A stretch of 64,000 nucleotides of DNA from Maritalea porphyrae (GTDB taxonomy: Bacteria > Pseudomonadota > Alphaproteobacteria > Rhizobiales > Devosiaceae). The first letter of the stretch is position 1. Each line of letters opens with the position of its first letter. The translations under genes and the position numbers were made by a program. Shown one piece after another: positions 8,558 through 16,821 of this stretch. The notes below the pieces were generated by a model that searched no databases, was not told the origin of the DNA, and worked only from the letters and a program-made list of their open reading frames with translations. The stretch spans positions 436,039 through 500,038 of the forward strand of contig NZ_BSNI01000002.1 of assembly GCF_030159895.1 (NCBI RefSeq). The letters run 5' to 3'.

Positions 8558-8776
8558 ATGACATACATATCCACAAACAATGTTCCACGTGAATCTTATT
8601 ATCGTCGTATAGGCCGTTGGTTTTTGGACCTCTTGAATGGTCTGCGTCAAATGCAGCCACGTCCACACCAAGCAAAACGCCCAAGCGTGCCAAACGAGCG
8701 CATGGTTGAACTCAATCCGCACTTGTTGCGCGACATCGGGTTTACAGACTTTAACGCACCGCGGCGACATCAATAG
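8558..8776 (+). CDS. DUF1127 small protein
   Basis: A 72-residue protein. The C-terminal HLLRDIGFTD is the signature of DUF1127 (YjiS-like), a family of short arginine-rich proteins. In other alphaproteobacteria some members have been tied to RNA turnover and to phosphate or carbon metabolism; that is family knowledge, not shown here. ATG 8558 is chosen for its strong AAAGGAGA site (8545-8552). The divergent LysR gene is the obvious candidate regulator. Basic residues cluster in the first half (RRIGR). Confidence 0.85.
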   Translation: MTYISTNNVPRESYYRRIGRWFLDLLNGLRQMQPRPHQAKRPSVPNERMVELNPHLLRDIGFTDFNAPRRHQ

Positions 8777-8861
8777 TTGCCTGTTCTTGGAATGTTCTTG
8801 AGTTGCGTTGCGCGCCCTGCTAGCCTTCGTTTCAATACTTAAGGACATTTCAGGATCAATT

Positions 8862-10379
8862 ATGGTCACCCGCGTACAAACCGTTGCATTTCAAGGCATC
8901 GAGGCTCTCCCAGTAGACGTGCAAGTGCAAGTCGCCAACGGCATGCCTGCATTTAATATTGTCGGGCTGCCGGACAAGGCTGTTGGCGAAAGTAAGGAAC
9001 GGGTTCGCTCGGCGCTCACATCATCAGGGCTTTCACTGCCACCAAAGCGTATCACCATCAATTTGGCCCCCGCAGACCTTCCAAAGGAAGGCTCGCATTA
9101 TGATTTACCGATCGCGTTGGGTCTTATGGCAGCCATAGGTGCCATTCCCGGCGATAGTTTGGATGAATATGTGGTGCTTGGCGAACTCGCGCTTGATGGT
9201 CGAATTTCGCCGGTCGCAGGCACCCTGCCGGCGGCTATTTCGGCGCAAGCGCGCGAACTGGGTCTAATATGCCCAGAAAGCTGTGGCCCTGAAGCAGCTT
9301 GGGCTGGGGAGGAATTGAACATTATCGCCCCGGTCAATCTCCTTGCGTTGGTCAATCACCTCACCGGCAACCAATTGTGTGCGCGACCGATTGCGAAGCG
9401 GCGCGATCAAAATATCAATTTGCCGGACATGAATGAAATCAAGGGTCAGGAAGGCGCTAAACGAGCATTAGAGGTGGCGGCCGCTGGTGGCCACAATTTT
9501 CTAATGATCGGCCCACCAGGTGCGGGAAAATCTATGCTCGCAGCGCGCCTGCCTTCTATTTTGCCGCCGCTCAATCCACGCGAGTTGCTCGATGTATCAA
9601 TGGTGCAATCTATCGCTGGTGAATTGGCCGGAGGGCAACTGTCCGATAGCCGACCATTTCGCGCGCCTCACCACTCAGCATCGATGGCCGCTTTGATTGG
9701 CGGTGGATTAAAAGTTCGCCCAGGCGAAGTCTCGTTGGCGCACAATGGGGTGCTGTTTTTGGATGAGTTGCCCGAATTCGCCCCGCAAGTGATTGACGGG
9801 TTGCGCCAGCCCCTTGAAAGTGGCGAAACGGTTATTGCCCGTGCCAATCACCGGGTGGTTTACCCCTCGCGTGTACAATTGGTGGCTGCGATGAATCCGT
9901 GCAAATGTGGAATGGCGGGCTCGCCCGGGCACACCTGCAAGCGTGGTGATCGCTGTGCTTCAGACTATCAAGCACGGCTTTCAGGCCCTTTTTTGGATCG
10001 CATTGATATTCGCATTGATGTGCCTGCGGTCACAGCCCTTGATATGATTGAGCCGGGCGAAGCAGAGCCGAGCGAAAGCGTTGCGAAACGCGTTTCGCGG
10101 GCCCGCCAAATACAAGCTGATCGATATTTTAGACTTGGTGCAACCGCTGTTTACAACAATGCGGCCACCAGCGCGAAGCAGATTGAACAAGTTGCCCAAC
10201 CTGATGAAGAGAGCAAAAAATTGCTGGTGCAGGCGGCAGAAAAATTCAATCTATCGGCACGGGCCTATCACCGGGTGCTTAAAGTTGCGCGTACATTGGC
10301 GGATTTAGGGGGTGCGGAACATATCAAAAAGCCGCATATTGCTGAAGCACTTGGATATCGTATTGGATTTGGAACCTAG
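8862..10379 (+). CDS. comM: ComM/YifB-family AAA+ Mg-chelatase-like ATPase
   Basis: A 505-residue protein of the ComM (YifB) family. ComM in transformable bacteria is a hexameric helicase that drives branch migration during natural transformation. Most species keep the gene whatever their competence. An N-terminal ChlI (Lon-S5-like) domain (about 20-150) precedes the AAA+ core. Walker A is GPPGAGKSMLAA near residue 222, Walker B ends LFLDELPEF, and a Mg-chelatase C-terminal domain follows. Four cysteines around residues 345-367 (CKCG, CKRGDRC) form the usual zinc-like cluster. ATG 8862 has AGGA six bases upstream. Confidence 0.95.
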   Translation: MVTRVQTVAFQGIEALPVDVQVQVANGMPAFNIVGLPDKAVGESKERVRSALTSSGLSLPPKRITINLAPADLPKEGSHYDLPIALGLMAAIGAIPGDSLDEYVVLGELALDGRISPVAGTLPAAISAQARELGLICPESCGPEAAWAGEELNIIAPVNLLALVNHLTGNQLCARPIAKRRDQNINLPDMNEIKGQEGAKRALEVAAAGGHNFLMIGPPGAGKSMLAARLPSILPPLNPRELLDVSMVQSIAGELAGGQLSDSRPFRAPHHSASMAALIGGGLKVRPGEVSLAHNGVLFLDELPEFAPQVIDGLRQPLESGETVIARANHRVVYPSRVQLVAAMNPCKCGMAGSPGHTCKRGDRCASDYQARLSGPFLDRIDIRIDVPAVTALDMIEPGEAEPSESVAKRVSRARQIQADRYFRLGATAVYNNAATSAKQIEQVAQPDEESKKLLVQAAEKFNLSARAYHRVLKVARTLADLGGAEHIKKPHIAEALGYRIGFGT

Positions 10380-10384
10380 TTTGA

Positions 10385-10924
10385 ATGATCAAAGTTTTTC
10401 AGCAATTTGCCTATAATAACTTATTGGCAAACCATAGACTGCTCAGTGCGGCGGAAGAACTGCAACAAGGTGAATTTGAAACAAAGCGCACCGGATTTTT
10501 CCCCTCAATCAAAAAGACTCTAAACCACAACATAACGGTAGATTGGTTTTATGTAGATGCGTTGGAAGGCGGAACCTTGGGCGCTAAAGCTTGGGCGGTT
10601 GAAGAGCCGTTTGACAATCCTGTTGATCTCAAAGTCGCGCAAAAGCAGGTTGATTTTCGCTTGATTGGTATTTGCAGTGAGCTAACGTTCGATATGCTTG
10701 CGCAAAACTTACAGTTTTATCGCTTCAACGAACCCATAGGGAATATTCTAAGTCACTTATTTCAGCACCAAATTCACCATCGCGGGCAAGCGCATGCAAT
10801 GTTTGCAGGCACAAGCGTCGCACCCCCACAGCTAGATGAGTTCATGTTCTCATCAGATCACGCAGAGCGTGCTCGCGACCTGGAAGAACTTGGTTTGAAG
10901 GAAGCAGACCTGTCTAACTTTTGA
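10385..10924 (+). CDS. DinB-family protein
   Basis: A 179-residue four-helix-bundle protein of the DinB/YfiT family. The metal-binding histidine triad is visible: a histidine in LNHNITVDWFY near residue 48 and two in HQIHHRGQAH near residues 132-140. FQQFAYNNLLANHRLL at the start is typical. Family members are often metal-dependent thiol transferases using bacillithiol, mycothiol or glutathione, but many are uncharacterised, so the reaction is left open. It starts six bases after comM and is probably cotranscribed with it. Confidence 0.9.
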   Translation: MIKVFQQFAYNNLLANHRLLSAAEELQQGEFETKRTGFFPSIKKTLNHNITVDWFYVDALEGGTLGAKAWAVEEPFDNPVDLKVAQKQVDFRLIGICSELTFDMLAQNLQFYRFNEPIGNILSHLFQHQIHHRGQAHAMFAGTSVAPPQLDEFMFSSDHAERARDLEELGLKEADLSNF

Positions 10925-10938
10925 GCCTTGATCGCATT

Positions 10939-11274
10939 CTATCCATTTGTTGTGGCAATAAATGCGCCAGCACACAAAACACTGAGTAAGCCCCCAACAA
11001 AAGCGTAGAAGAAAACATTGCCGATCAAGGTGTTGCCGGTGCGGCGGTAGATCATGCGTTTAAATCGCTTATTGGCCAGATAGCCGGGCAGCACGGTCTC
11101 GCGAACAGCGCTGAATTTCGGCTCATCTTCTTTTTGGCCCACAATCGCTTTTGAGCCTACAAATAGCTGGACCAGCTGCCCACCCACAAAGCCAATCGCG
11201 GCAACAAGAATTGACGCAATAAGCCAAAGCCCGAGCGGGTCAACTTCTGATAGGCTAACGCCAAATATCATCAT
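10939..11274 (-). CDS. Small two-helix membrane protein (unknown)
   Basis: A 111-residue protein I do not recognise. Two hydrophobic helices (about 14-38 and 84-107) flank a basic cytoplasmic-type loop containing RFKRMIYRRTGN. It is the last gene of a four-gene minus-strand operon and overlaps the DUF3592-like gene before it by 20 bases. Its presence in the operon suggests a joint membrane complex, but no function is inferred. Confidence 0.7.
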   Translation of the reverse strand: MMIFGVSLSEVDPLGLWLIASILVAAIGFVGGQLVQLFVGSKAIVGQKEDEPKFSAVRETVLPGYLANKRFKRMIYRRTGNTLIGNVFFYAFVGGLLSVLCAGAFIATTNG

Positions 11275-11767
11275 AATTTTCCTCCTTTTTTGCCTTTGTC
11301 GCTGGTTTTAAGAACAAAAGATTATAGATTGAGATGGCGACCAAAAGGCCAATGATCAGCAACCATTCTTTGACAAATTTCGCTTGGCGAGAGGGATCAA
11401 TTTCCCGAATTTGGGGGGTGTCGGGCAAATAGCGGATGGCAACCTGCTCCCCTTCATTGTGTGCATAGTAGAAACGATGGCTGACGCTAACTTCGCCCCG
11501 ACGCATGATCTCGCCCACAGTGAAACTCACTTGCATGCGATATTGTGTTGACCCGTTGCGGCTACCTTCATAGGAGGGGCCAGACCATTTGGACTGGATG
11601 GTGGCGATCCCAGTTTCACCCGCCAATTCAAGTTGGACAAATCGCTGGTTCTGATAAATGGCGAGCGCTGCTAGCATGGCCGCAAACAGCAGCGGCAAAA
11701 TAAATCCAAGTCCGCGTTCGCCACCAAATCTTTGCACCCACCCATCGGCGTTTGAATGTGCCATCAT
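11255..11767 (-). CDS. DUF3592-type membrane protein
   Basis: A 170-residue protein with a transmembrane helix near each end (about 20-38 and 136-155) around an extracytoplasmic beta-rich region. That region has the DUF3592 pattern: a T-x-T/G-ATIQSKW start, YRMQVSFTVGE, then VAIRYLPDTPQIREID. The function of the family is unknown. ATGATG at the start overlaps the stop of the preceding gene (TAATG), so it is translationally coupled. Confidence 0.78.
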   Translation of the reverse strand: MMAHSNADGWVQRFGGERGLGFILPLLFAAMLAALAIYQNQRFVQLELAGETGIATIQSKWSGPSYEGSRNGSTQYRMQVSFTVGEIMRRGEVSVSHRFYYAHNEGEQVAIRYLPDTPQIREIDPSRQAKFVKEWLLIIGLLVAISIYNLLFLKPATKAKKEENYDDIWR

Positions 11768-12267
11768 TAGATCGACCTGGCCATTGCTTGATTATGAGGG
11801 ATTGCCCTTTTCGCATGTCGCCAGGCATAGAATAGGCCAGCGGCCAGCGCTAAGCCGATGGCTAGCGCAACAAACTTGCCGATGCTGCCCTCGGCGCGAT
11901 CAACTTGGCTAAAATCGGGGTTGTTCTTTGCATATCGTACTGTGACTTTTGTGCCCACTGTGACGCTGTCATAAAACCCTTTTGATACGATCTGACTATC
12001 GGCGAACGATGGACTGCCATATGGCGTGAATCTATAGCGTACATAATGCGCAATATTATGTGTCAACGCTTCGCGGTTGCGCGGCGTATTTCGCACTTTT
12101 GTCCATTTTCCAACAATTGTTGCGGTGGTCTCGTTTCCCGAAACATAGATCTCGCTATCCACCCAAAACAAGTACGCTGCTGTGCAAAGGACCGCTGCTG
12201 TCAACATGGCGAAAAACGCCATGCTGATCTTAGTCGACAAGCTTGTCGGTTTTGTTGCGGTTTGCAT
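11767..12267 (-). CDS. DUF3592-type membrane protein (second copy)
   Basis: A 166-residue protein built like its downstream neighbour: an N-terminal helix (about 15-35), an ATIVGKWTKV...YRFTPYG...VTVRYAKNNPDFSQVD region and a C-terminal helix (about 129-147). The two are diverged paralogues of one domain type, which suggests an old tandem duplication. Its ATG overlaps the DUF805 gene's TAA by one base. Function unknown. Confidence 0.75.
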   Translation of the reverse strand: MQTATKPTSLSTKISMAFFAMLTAAVLCTAAYLFWVDSEIYVSGNETTATIVGKWTKVRNTPRNREALTHNIAHYVRYRFTPYGSPSFADSQIVSKGFYDSVTVGTKVTVRYAKNNPDFSQVDRAEGSIGKFVALAIGLALAAGLFYAWRHAKRAIPHNQAMARSI

Positions 12268-12758
12268 TAAACCGAGCTGCCCTCAGGCACACCATCTGGT
12301 CCGGCAAGCGGGTTCATACCAAATCGGTTTTGGCCAGGCGTGCCTTTCAAAAAGCCAAGTTCAACAATCATCCATAGAGATACAGCTGTTGATATCCAAG
12401 TCACGCCCATTGCAATAGCGCCAGGCACCATAAGAGTTGTGCCGGCCAAGTCCATTGCTGTGTAGTCGATCCGAAATATCGACATGAGTGACATTATCGC
12501 ACTTGGACCCATGAAAATGATCGCCCATGGCACAGCGCTTTTGTCACGGTCGTGCAGTCGTTTGATCAACACAGCAGACCAAAGATAAAAAATCGCTATG
12601 GTTAGGATTAGCTGTGCCAGCATCAACACTATGCCGCCACTGCTGAGCAATGGATAAATGCCGAAGGCTAAGACCAATGAGATTAGTCCAATACCTAAAA
12701 TGCCAATCCAAAAGCTTTTGCGCGAAATGCGCCCCTCAAATGAAGTAAACAGTTCCAT
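12267..12758 (-). CDS. DUF805-type membrane protein
   Basis: A 163-residue inner-membrane protein. The opening MELFTSFEGRISRKSFW and the RLHDRDKSAVPW motif mark the DUF805 (YhaH-like) family, with four predicted helices. Family function is unknown. It is the first gene of the four-gene operon and has a strong AGGGGGAAGAA ribosome site. Its leader carries a compact palindrome, TGGCGCA-G-TGCGCCA at 12786-12800, which could be an operator or a short hairpin. Confidence 0.85.
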   Translation of the reverse strand: MELFTSFEGRISRKSFWIGILGIGLISLVLAFGIYPLLSSGGIVLMLAQLILTIAIFYLWSAVLIKRLHDRDKSAVPWAIIFMGPSAIMSLMSIFRIDYTAMDLAGTTLMVPGAIAMGVTWISTAVSLWMIVELGFLKGTPGQNRFGMNPLAGPDGVPEGSSV

Positions 12759-12966
12759 TTCTTCCCCCTATCAATTTCTACCGATTGGCGCAGTGCGCCA
12801 CCGCTAGCTTGCTAAGGTTAGAAAAGTCGCTGGAATTTGTGAAACTGATTATCGATATAGAATGTATTCGCTGATTTGATTAATCCATTCTACGTCAGCG
12901 CTTATGATTGTTCCTCAATTGGATCGATTCGCAGTTGAATAATCATCAAACCCATCAGGATTTTCA

Positions 12967-13383
12967 GTGACCACTCATTTTTCCGTTTCGCATTCGGCGC
13001 CTTCAATTCAAGAATATTGCCAACTACGTATTGATGCAGGTTTATCGCCAAAATCTGCAGAATCTGCCGCGATTGGTCTGCCAAATTCTCTCTTCGCTGT
13101 AACCGTGCGAGATAATCAAAACCATTTGCTCGCTATGGGGCGCTTGGTAGGCGATGGCGGATGCTTCGTCCAAGTCTGTGACATCGCGGTACATCCAGAC
13201 CATCAAGGCAAGGGGCTTGGTCGTCGCATCATGCAAGAACTAATGGATTATGTTGATCAGAATTTGCCGGCAGGTGCCTTTGTCAATCTTTTTGCCGATG
13301 GCACAGCAAAGGAGCTTTATAAGAAGTTTGGTTTTCAAGAAACCGCTCCTAAATCGGTCGGCATGGCGAAATATGCTAAATAG
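12967..13383 (+). CDS. GNAT-family N-acetyltransferase
   Basis: A 138-residue acetyltransferase. The acetyl-CoA loop is clear in VCDIAVHPDHQGKGLGRRIM (about 70-89), and AKELYKKFGFQET is the usual C-terminal strand and helix. It resembles YjgM/YqjY-like small GNATs whose substrates are unknown. It starts with GTG at 12967, with AGGA six bases upstream. A terminator follows immediately. Confidence 0.9.
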   Translation: MTTHFSVSHSAPSIQEYCQLRIDAGLSPKSAESAAIGLPNSLFAVTVRDNQNHLLAMGRLVGDGGCFVQVCDIAVHPDHQGKGLGRRIMQELMDYVDQNLPAGAFVNLFADGTAKELYKKFGFQETAPKSVGMAKYAK

Positions 13384-13386
13384 AAA

Positions 13387-13410
13387 AACCGACGGGCGTA
13401 CCCGTCGGTT
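13387..13410. terminator. Terminator between GNAT gene and aceA
   Basis: A perfect 10-bp stem AACCGACGGG / CCCGTCGGTT with loop CGTA. On the minus strand the stem runs into TTTTTC, a canonical Rho-independent terminator for aceA. On the plus strand it can also end the GNAT transcript, with a weaker tail. A second hairpin with 9-bp arms (GTTGGCACG 13426-13434, CGTGCCAAC 13451-13459) lies between it and the aceA stop. Confidence 0.85.
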
Positions 13411-13493
13411 CAAGTTTCCCAACATGTTGGCACGACTAATAGTGGGGACGCGTGCCAACGGCTAAAAGTTGGAATTTTATCGCTCAGTTCGTT

Positions 13494-14780
13494 TTAAAAC
13501 TGAGCAGTTTCGGTTGATTCAGCCATCGCTGTTGTGGAGCTTGCGCCCTGGCTAACAGCCATGGAAACTGCATCAAAGTAGCTGGTGCCAACTTCGCGCT
13601 GGTGGCGTGTAGCTGAGAAACCGCGGCTTTCTGCGCCAAATTCAGCTTGTTGCAGTTCAGAGTATGCAGCCATGCCACGATCTTTATAACGGCTCGCCAA
13701 ATCAAATGTGGTGTAGCTAAGGTTGTGGAACCCAGCCAAGGTGATGAACTGATATTTGTAGCCCATCGCGCCCAATTCAGCTTGGAACTTCGCCATTTGG
13801 CTCTCATCCATATGCTTCGCCCAGTTAAATGATGGCGAACAGTTATATGCCAACATTTGGTCAGGGAATTCCTTTTTGATGGCTTCGGCAAAGCGACGTG
13901 CATCATCAAGGTTTGGCGTTGAAGTTTCACACCAAATCAGATCCGCATATGGCGCATAAGCCAAACCACGCGCAATCGCTGCGTCAAAGCCACCCTTGAG
14001 ACGATAGAAACCTTCTTCGGTGCGTTCACCGGTTACAAATGGCGCATCATATTCATCAACATCTGACGTGATCAAGCGTGCAGCTTCTGCATCTGTGCGC
14101 GCCATAATCAATGTTGGAACGCCCATAACATCAGATGCCAAACGCGCTGCGTTCAATGTGCGAACAAATGTTTTTGTTGGGACCAAAACCTTGCCGCCCA
14201 AATGGCCGCATTTCTTTTCAGATGCCAGCTGATCTTCAAAATGAACAGCTGCCGCACCGGCTTCGATCATCCCCTTCATCAATTCAAAGGCATTCAATTG
14301 ACCGCCAAAGCCAGCTTCCGCATCTGCAATGATGGGAACAAAGAAATCAAGGTCGGTTGTGTCTTCACCAGAAAGCTTTTCCATGGTTTGGATCTGGTCA
14401 GCGCGCTGCAATGCTTTGTTGATGCGCTTAACAATCGCTGGAACGCTGTCCGCTGGGTACAGGCTCTGATCTGGGTACATATTGCCCGAATTGTTGGCAT
14501 CTGCTGCTACTTGCCAACCTGACAAGTAGATCGCCTTCAAGCCAGCTTTAACCTGTTGGACGGCCTGATTGCCGGTGAATGTGCCCAACGTCGGTACATA
14601 ATCTTCTGTGTGCAGAAGCTGCCAGAGCTTTTTCGCGCCATTTTCAGCCAATGAATGTTGAATGGGCAAAGAGCCAGCCAATTTAGCCACATCTTCAGGC
14701 GTGTAAGTGCGAGCGATATTGTCCCAACGATCAGGTGCCCATTCAGGCGTTGCAAATTGTTGTTTGTTGCGGTCAAGCAT
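13494..14780 (-). CDS. aceA: Isocitrate lyase
   Basis: Cleaves isocitrate to glyoxylate and succinate, the first step of the glyoxylate shunt for growth on acetate and fatty acids. The catalytic signature KKCGH is at residues 189-193 (Cys191). Other landmarks are WQVAADAN near 89-96, ADAEAGFGG near 152-160 and [10 protein letters not shown] further on. Length 428 is typical of the short bacterial form. The gene follows a small conserved ORF on the same strand. A RamB/ScfR-type regulator lies divergent to that ORF, matching the arrangement of acetate-metabolism loci. Confidence 0.97.
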   Translation of the reverse strand: MLDRNKQQFATPEWAPDRWDNIARTYTPEDVAKLAGSLPIQHSLAENGAKKLWQLLHTEDYVPTLGTFTGNQAVQQVKAGLKAIYLSGWQVAADANNSGNMYPDQSLYPADSVPAIVKRINKALQRADQIQTMEKLSGEDTTDLDFFVPIIADAEAGFGGQLNAFELMKGMIEAGAAAVHFEDQLASEKKCGHLGGKVLVPTKTFVRTLNAARLASDVMGVPTLIMARTDAEAARLITSDVDEYDAPFVTGERTEEGFYRLKGGFDAAIARGLAYAPYADLIWCETSTPNLDDARRFAEAIKKEFPDQMLAYNCSPSFNWAKHMDESQMAKFQAELGAMGYKYQFITLAGFHNLSYTTFDLASRYKDRGMAAYSELQQAEFGAESRGFSATRHQREVGTSYFDAVSMAVSQGASSTTAMAESTETAQF

Positions 14781-14798
14781 AGTGAAAATTCCTATATT

Positions 14799-14858
14799 TT
14801 TAGCACTTTGGCTAAAGCTCCGCCGTCCCTTGGCGCGACCTGCAGGGTCGAACCAAGG
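14799..14858 (-). promoter_or_regulatory. Two hairpins in the aceA leader
   Basis: Between the small ORF and aceA, a compound hairpin spans 14828-14858. Its outer arms are CCTTGG / CCAAGG, with inner complementary GACC / GGTC segments around TGCAG. A second, AT-rich hairpin (TTTAGC / GCTAAA, 14799-14816) sits just before the aceA ribosome site. Neither has a clear U-tract, so they look like leader or processing structures rather than terminators. Confidence 0.45.
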
Positions 14859-14904
14859 AGCGTTGGAGGGTTAGAGAGTTAAGGGGTTAGGTTTTCTTGT
14901 GCGC

Positions 14905-15150
14905 TTATTGCGCCATTGTGCTGCGTTTGAAAGTGGCGGCGATCATCGGCGCGCCTTCAAACATGTCGCGAGCTGTGTCTGTGCCATCAGCCAGCGAAAA
15001 CTGGTGCTTGTCGACTGGACCCACAATCGCAAAGCCCAACTGATCAAGTCCTTTGGCTTTAAACTGGCGCATCGCGTCTGCAACGGTACGCGCAATAATT
15101 GTGATGTATTCGTCTTGCGTGTTCTGCCGGTTGTCGATTGTGTGTGTCAT
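14905..15150 (-). CDS. Small conserved protein upstream of aceA (unknown)
   Basis: An 81-residue soluble protein of unknown function. It has a helical start (TQDEYITIIARTVADAMRQFKAKG) and a strand-rich end (LGFAIVGPVDKHQFSLADG, then PMIAATFKRS). A strong GGAGGA site precedes the ATG. Small proteins at this position beside aceA occur, from memory, in related bacteria, which argues that it is real and linked to acetate metabolism. The role is not known. Confidence 0.75.
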   Translation of the reverse strand: MTHTIDNRQNTQDEYITIIARTVADAMRQFKAKGLDQLGFAIVGPVDKHQFSLADGTDTARDMFEGAPMIAATFKRSTMAQ

Positions 15151-15190
15151 TTTTTCCTCCGTTCCCCGGAACCGTTCCGAGAAGTGATGA

Positions 15191-15308
15191 TGTAAAGATT
15201 TGACATTTGCCGGGAAAATGCAAGATAATTCGATAAATCAAGGTGTTAAGATGTAAAGATCAGTAAAGCGGCTTTGATAAAATTGTAAAGTCTTGTAAAG
15301 TTTACAAG
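15191..15308. promoter_or_regulatory. Phased TGTAAAG repeats, likely operator of the RamB/ScfR-type regulator
   Basis: Exact TGTAAAG occurs at 15191, 15252, 15284 and 15294, and AGTAAAG at 15262. Two pairs are spaced 10 bp (15252/15262 and 15284/15294) and the pairs start 32 bp apart, so all four face one side of the helix. The last copy is half of a perfect palindrome, CTTGTAAA-G-TTTACAAG (15292-15308). The array fills the gap between the divergent small-ORF/aceA side and the regulator gene. Confidence 0.65.
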
Positions 15309-15325
15309 CAGAGCTGGAGGCTCAA

Positions 15326-16744
15326 ATGGAAAAGACCGGACCCCAAATTGGCGGCAAAATCAGGCGCTTACGGCGTCAAAAGCACACTAGCCAAGCCGAT
15401 CTGGCCGCAGCGCTAGGCATCTCCGCCAGCTATTTGAACCTACTTGAGCACAATCGGCGCAACATAACAGTGCCGCTTTTGTTTAAGCTTGCTGGGCACT
15501 TTGGCATCGAACCAGGTGAGTTGGTTGAGAGTGACGAAAGTCAGTTGACCGGCGATTTGATGGAATTGTTCGGCGACGATATCTTTGCCGACACCGATCT
15601 TACAAATCATGAAATCCGCGATTTAGCTTCCTCAAACCCAACGGCAGCAAAAGCCATTTTGCGCCTGTTCGACAAATATCAGGAGGTGCGGTCCGGTCGC
15701 TCAGGCGGTGAAAGCGCAAGCGATGCGGAACCATCAACCACCGGATATCACATGGCAACGGAAGCAATTTCTGACTTCATTCAAGAAAATGCCAATCATT
15801 TTCCGGCCCTAGAAGCGTCCGCAGAGCGCGTGCGGCATGATATTGACCATGCGTCCGATAGCTTTGAATTGGGGTTGAAAACCTATTTGTTCAACGTATT
15901 CGGATTTGAGGTTAAAATGGCGTCTCTGCCAGCCGGCATCGCACAAAAGCTGGATGAAGACACAAACAAGCTGTTTATTTCGGACATTTCCAGCCCAGAA
16001 TCGGCGTTGTTCTCAATGGCGCACCGGGCAGCCTTGTTGACCGCTGAGCGCGAAATTGAAGAAATCGTAGACCAATCAAACTTGCCTGAAGGGGATGCAC
16101 CAATATTGGCGAAAAATGTACTTGCCTCTTATTTTGCTGCTGCGCTGGTGATGCCCTACACGCCATTTCTCGCCGCATGTCGGGATTATCGATATGACGT
16201 GGAGCGCCTGTCGCGCCGTTTCGGCGCAAGCTTTGAACAAGTTTGCCACCGCATGACGACTTTGCAGCGTCCAGGTGCGCAAGGCATCCCGCTTCATTTG
16301 GTTCGAACAGACATCGCTGGCAATATCTCAAAGCGCTTTTCACTTTCGGGGATTCATATTCCACGCCATTCGGGGGCCTGCCCGCGATGGAATATCTATT
16401 CTGCCTTTTTGCAGCCCGAAAAGATCAACATTCAAATTTCGCAAATGCCCGATAGCGAAATGTATTTTTGCATCGCCAAGTCAATTGCAAAGGGCGGTTA
16501 TCGACACAATGCGCCCCGCAGGCACCTTTCAATTGGTTTGGGCTGTCATATCTCCCATGCAAAAGAGATGATTTATTCGGATGGCGTGGACCTTAAAAAC
16601 TTGAGCCAAGTTGTGCCGATTGGCGTTGGTTGCCGCATTTGTCCGCGTCTTGAGTGCGGACAACGTGCGCATCCACCAGCCGATCACCGCTTCCACATTG
16701 ATGCAGCAACCAAACCGGAAAACCTATATGCCAAAATGAGTTGA
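15326..16744 (+). CDS. RamB/ScfR-type XRE-family regulator of acyl-CoA metabolism
   Basis: A 472-residue regulator of the short-chain fatty acyl family (RamB, MccR and PrpR-like proteins). An XRE helix-turn-helix covers about residues 9-63 (SQADLAAALGISASYLNLLE). The middle resembles an IrrE/M78 peptidase region, but its metal site is degenerate (FSMAHRAALL in place of HExxH), so no protease activity is expected. The C-terminus has the GVGCRICPRLECGQRAH cysteine cluster of the ScfRs domain. RamB in Corynebacterium controls aceA and acetate genes. GGAGG at 15316-15320 precedes ATG 15326. Confidence 0.92.
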   Translation: MEKTGPQIGGKIRRLRRQKHTSQADLAAALGISASYLNLLEHNRRNITVPLLFKLAGHFGIEPGELVESDESQLTGDLMELFGDDIFADTDLTNHEIRDLASSNPTAAKAILRLFDKYQEVRSGRSGGESASDAEPSTTGYHMATEAISDFIQENANHFPALEASAERVRHDIDHASDSFELGLKTYLFNVFGFEVKMASLPAGIAQKLDEDTNKLFISDISSPESALFSMAHRAALLTAEREIEEIVDQSNLPEGDAPILAKNVLASYFAAALVMPYTPFLAACRDYRYDVERLSRRFGASFEQVCHRMTTLQRPGAQGIPLHLVRTDIAGNISKRFSLSGIHIPRHSGACPRWNIYSAFLQPEKINIQISQMPDSEMYFCIAKSIAKGGYRHNAPRRHLSIGLGCHISHAKEMIYSDGVDLKNLSQVVPIGVGCRICPRLECGQRAHPPADHRFHIDAATKPENLYAKMS

Positions 16745-16773
16745 TTGCATCCATTCTCACCCTCGAATATAAT
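16745..16773 (+). promoter_or_regulatory. Promoter of olsB
   Basis: TTGCAT (16745-16750), 17 bases, TATAAT (16768-16773). The -35 begins directly after the regulator's stop codon, so olsB is transcribed on its own rather than only from the upstream gene. The predicted leader is about 40 bases. Confidence 0.65.
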
Positions 16774-16821
16774 ATTGGGCATAGAGTTGCGGCCATTCGT
16801 TTGGCATTGGGGTAGTAGTAT

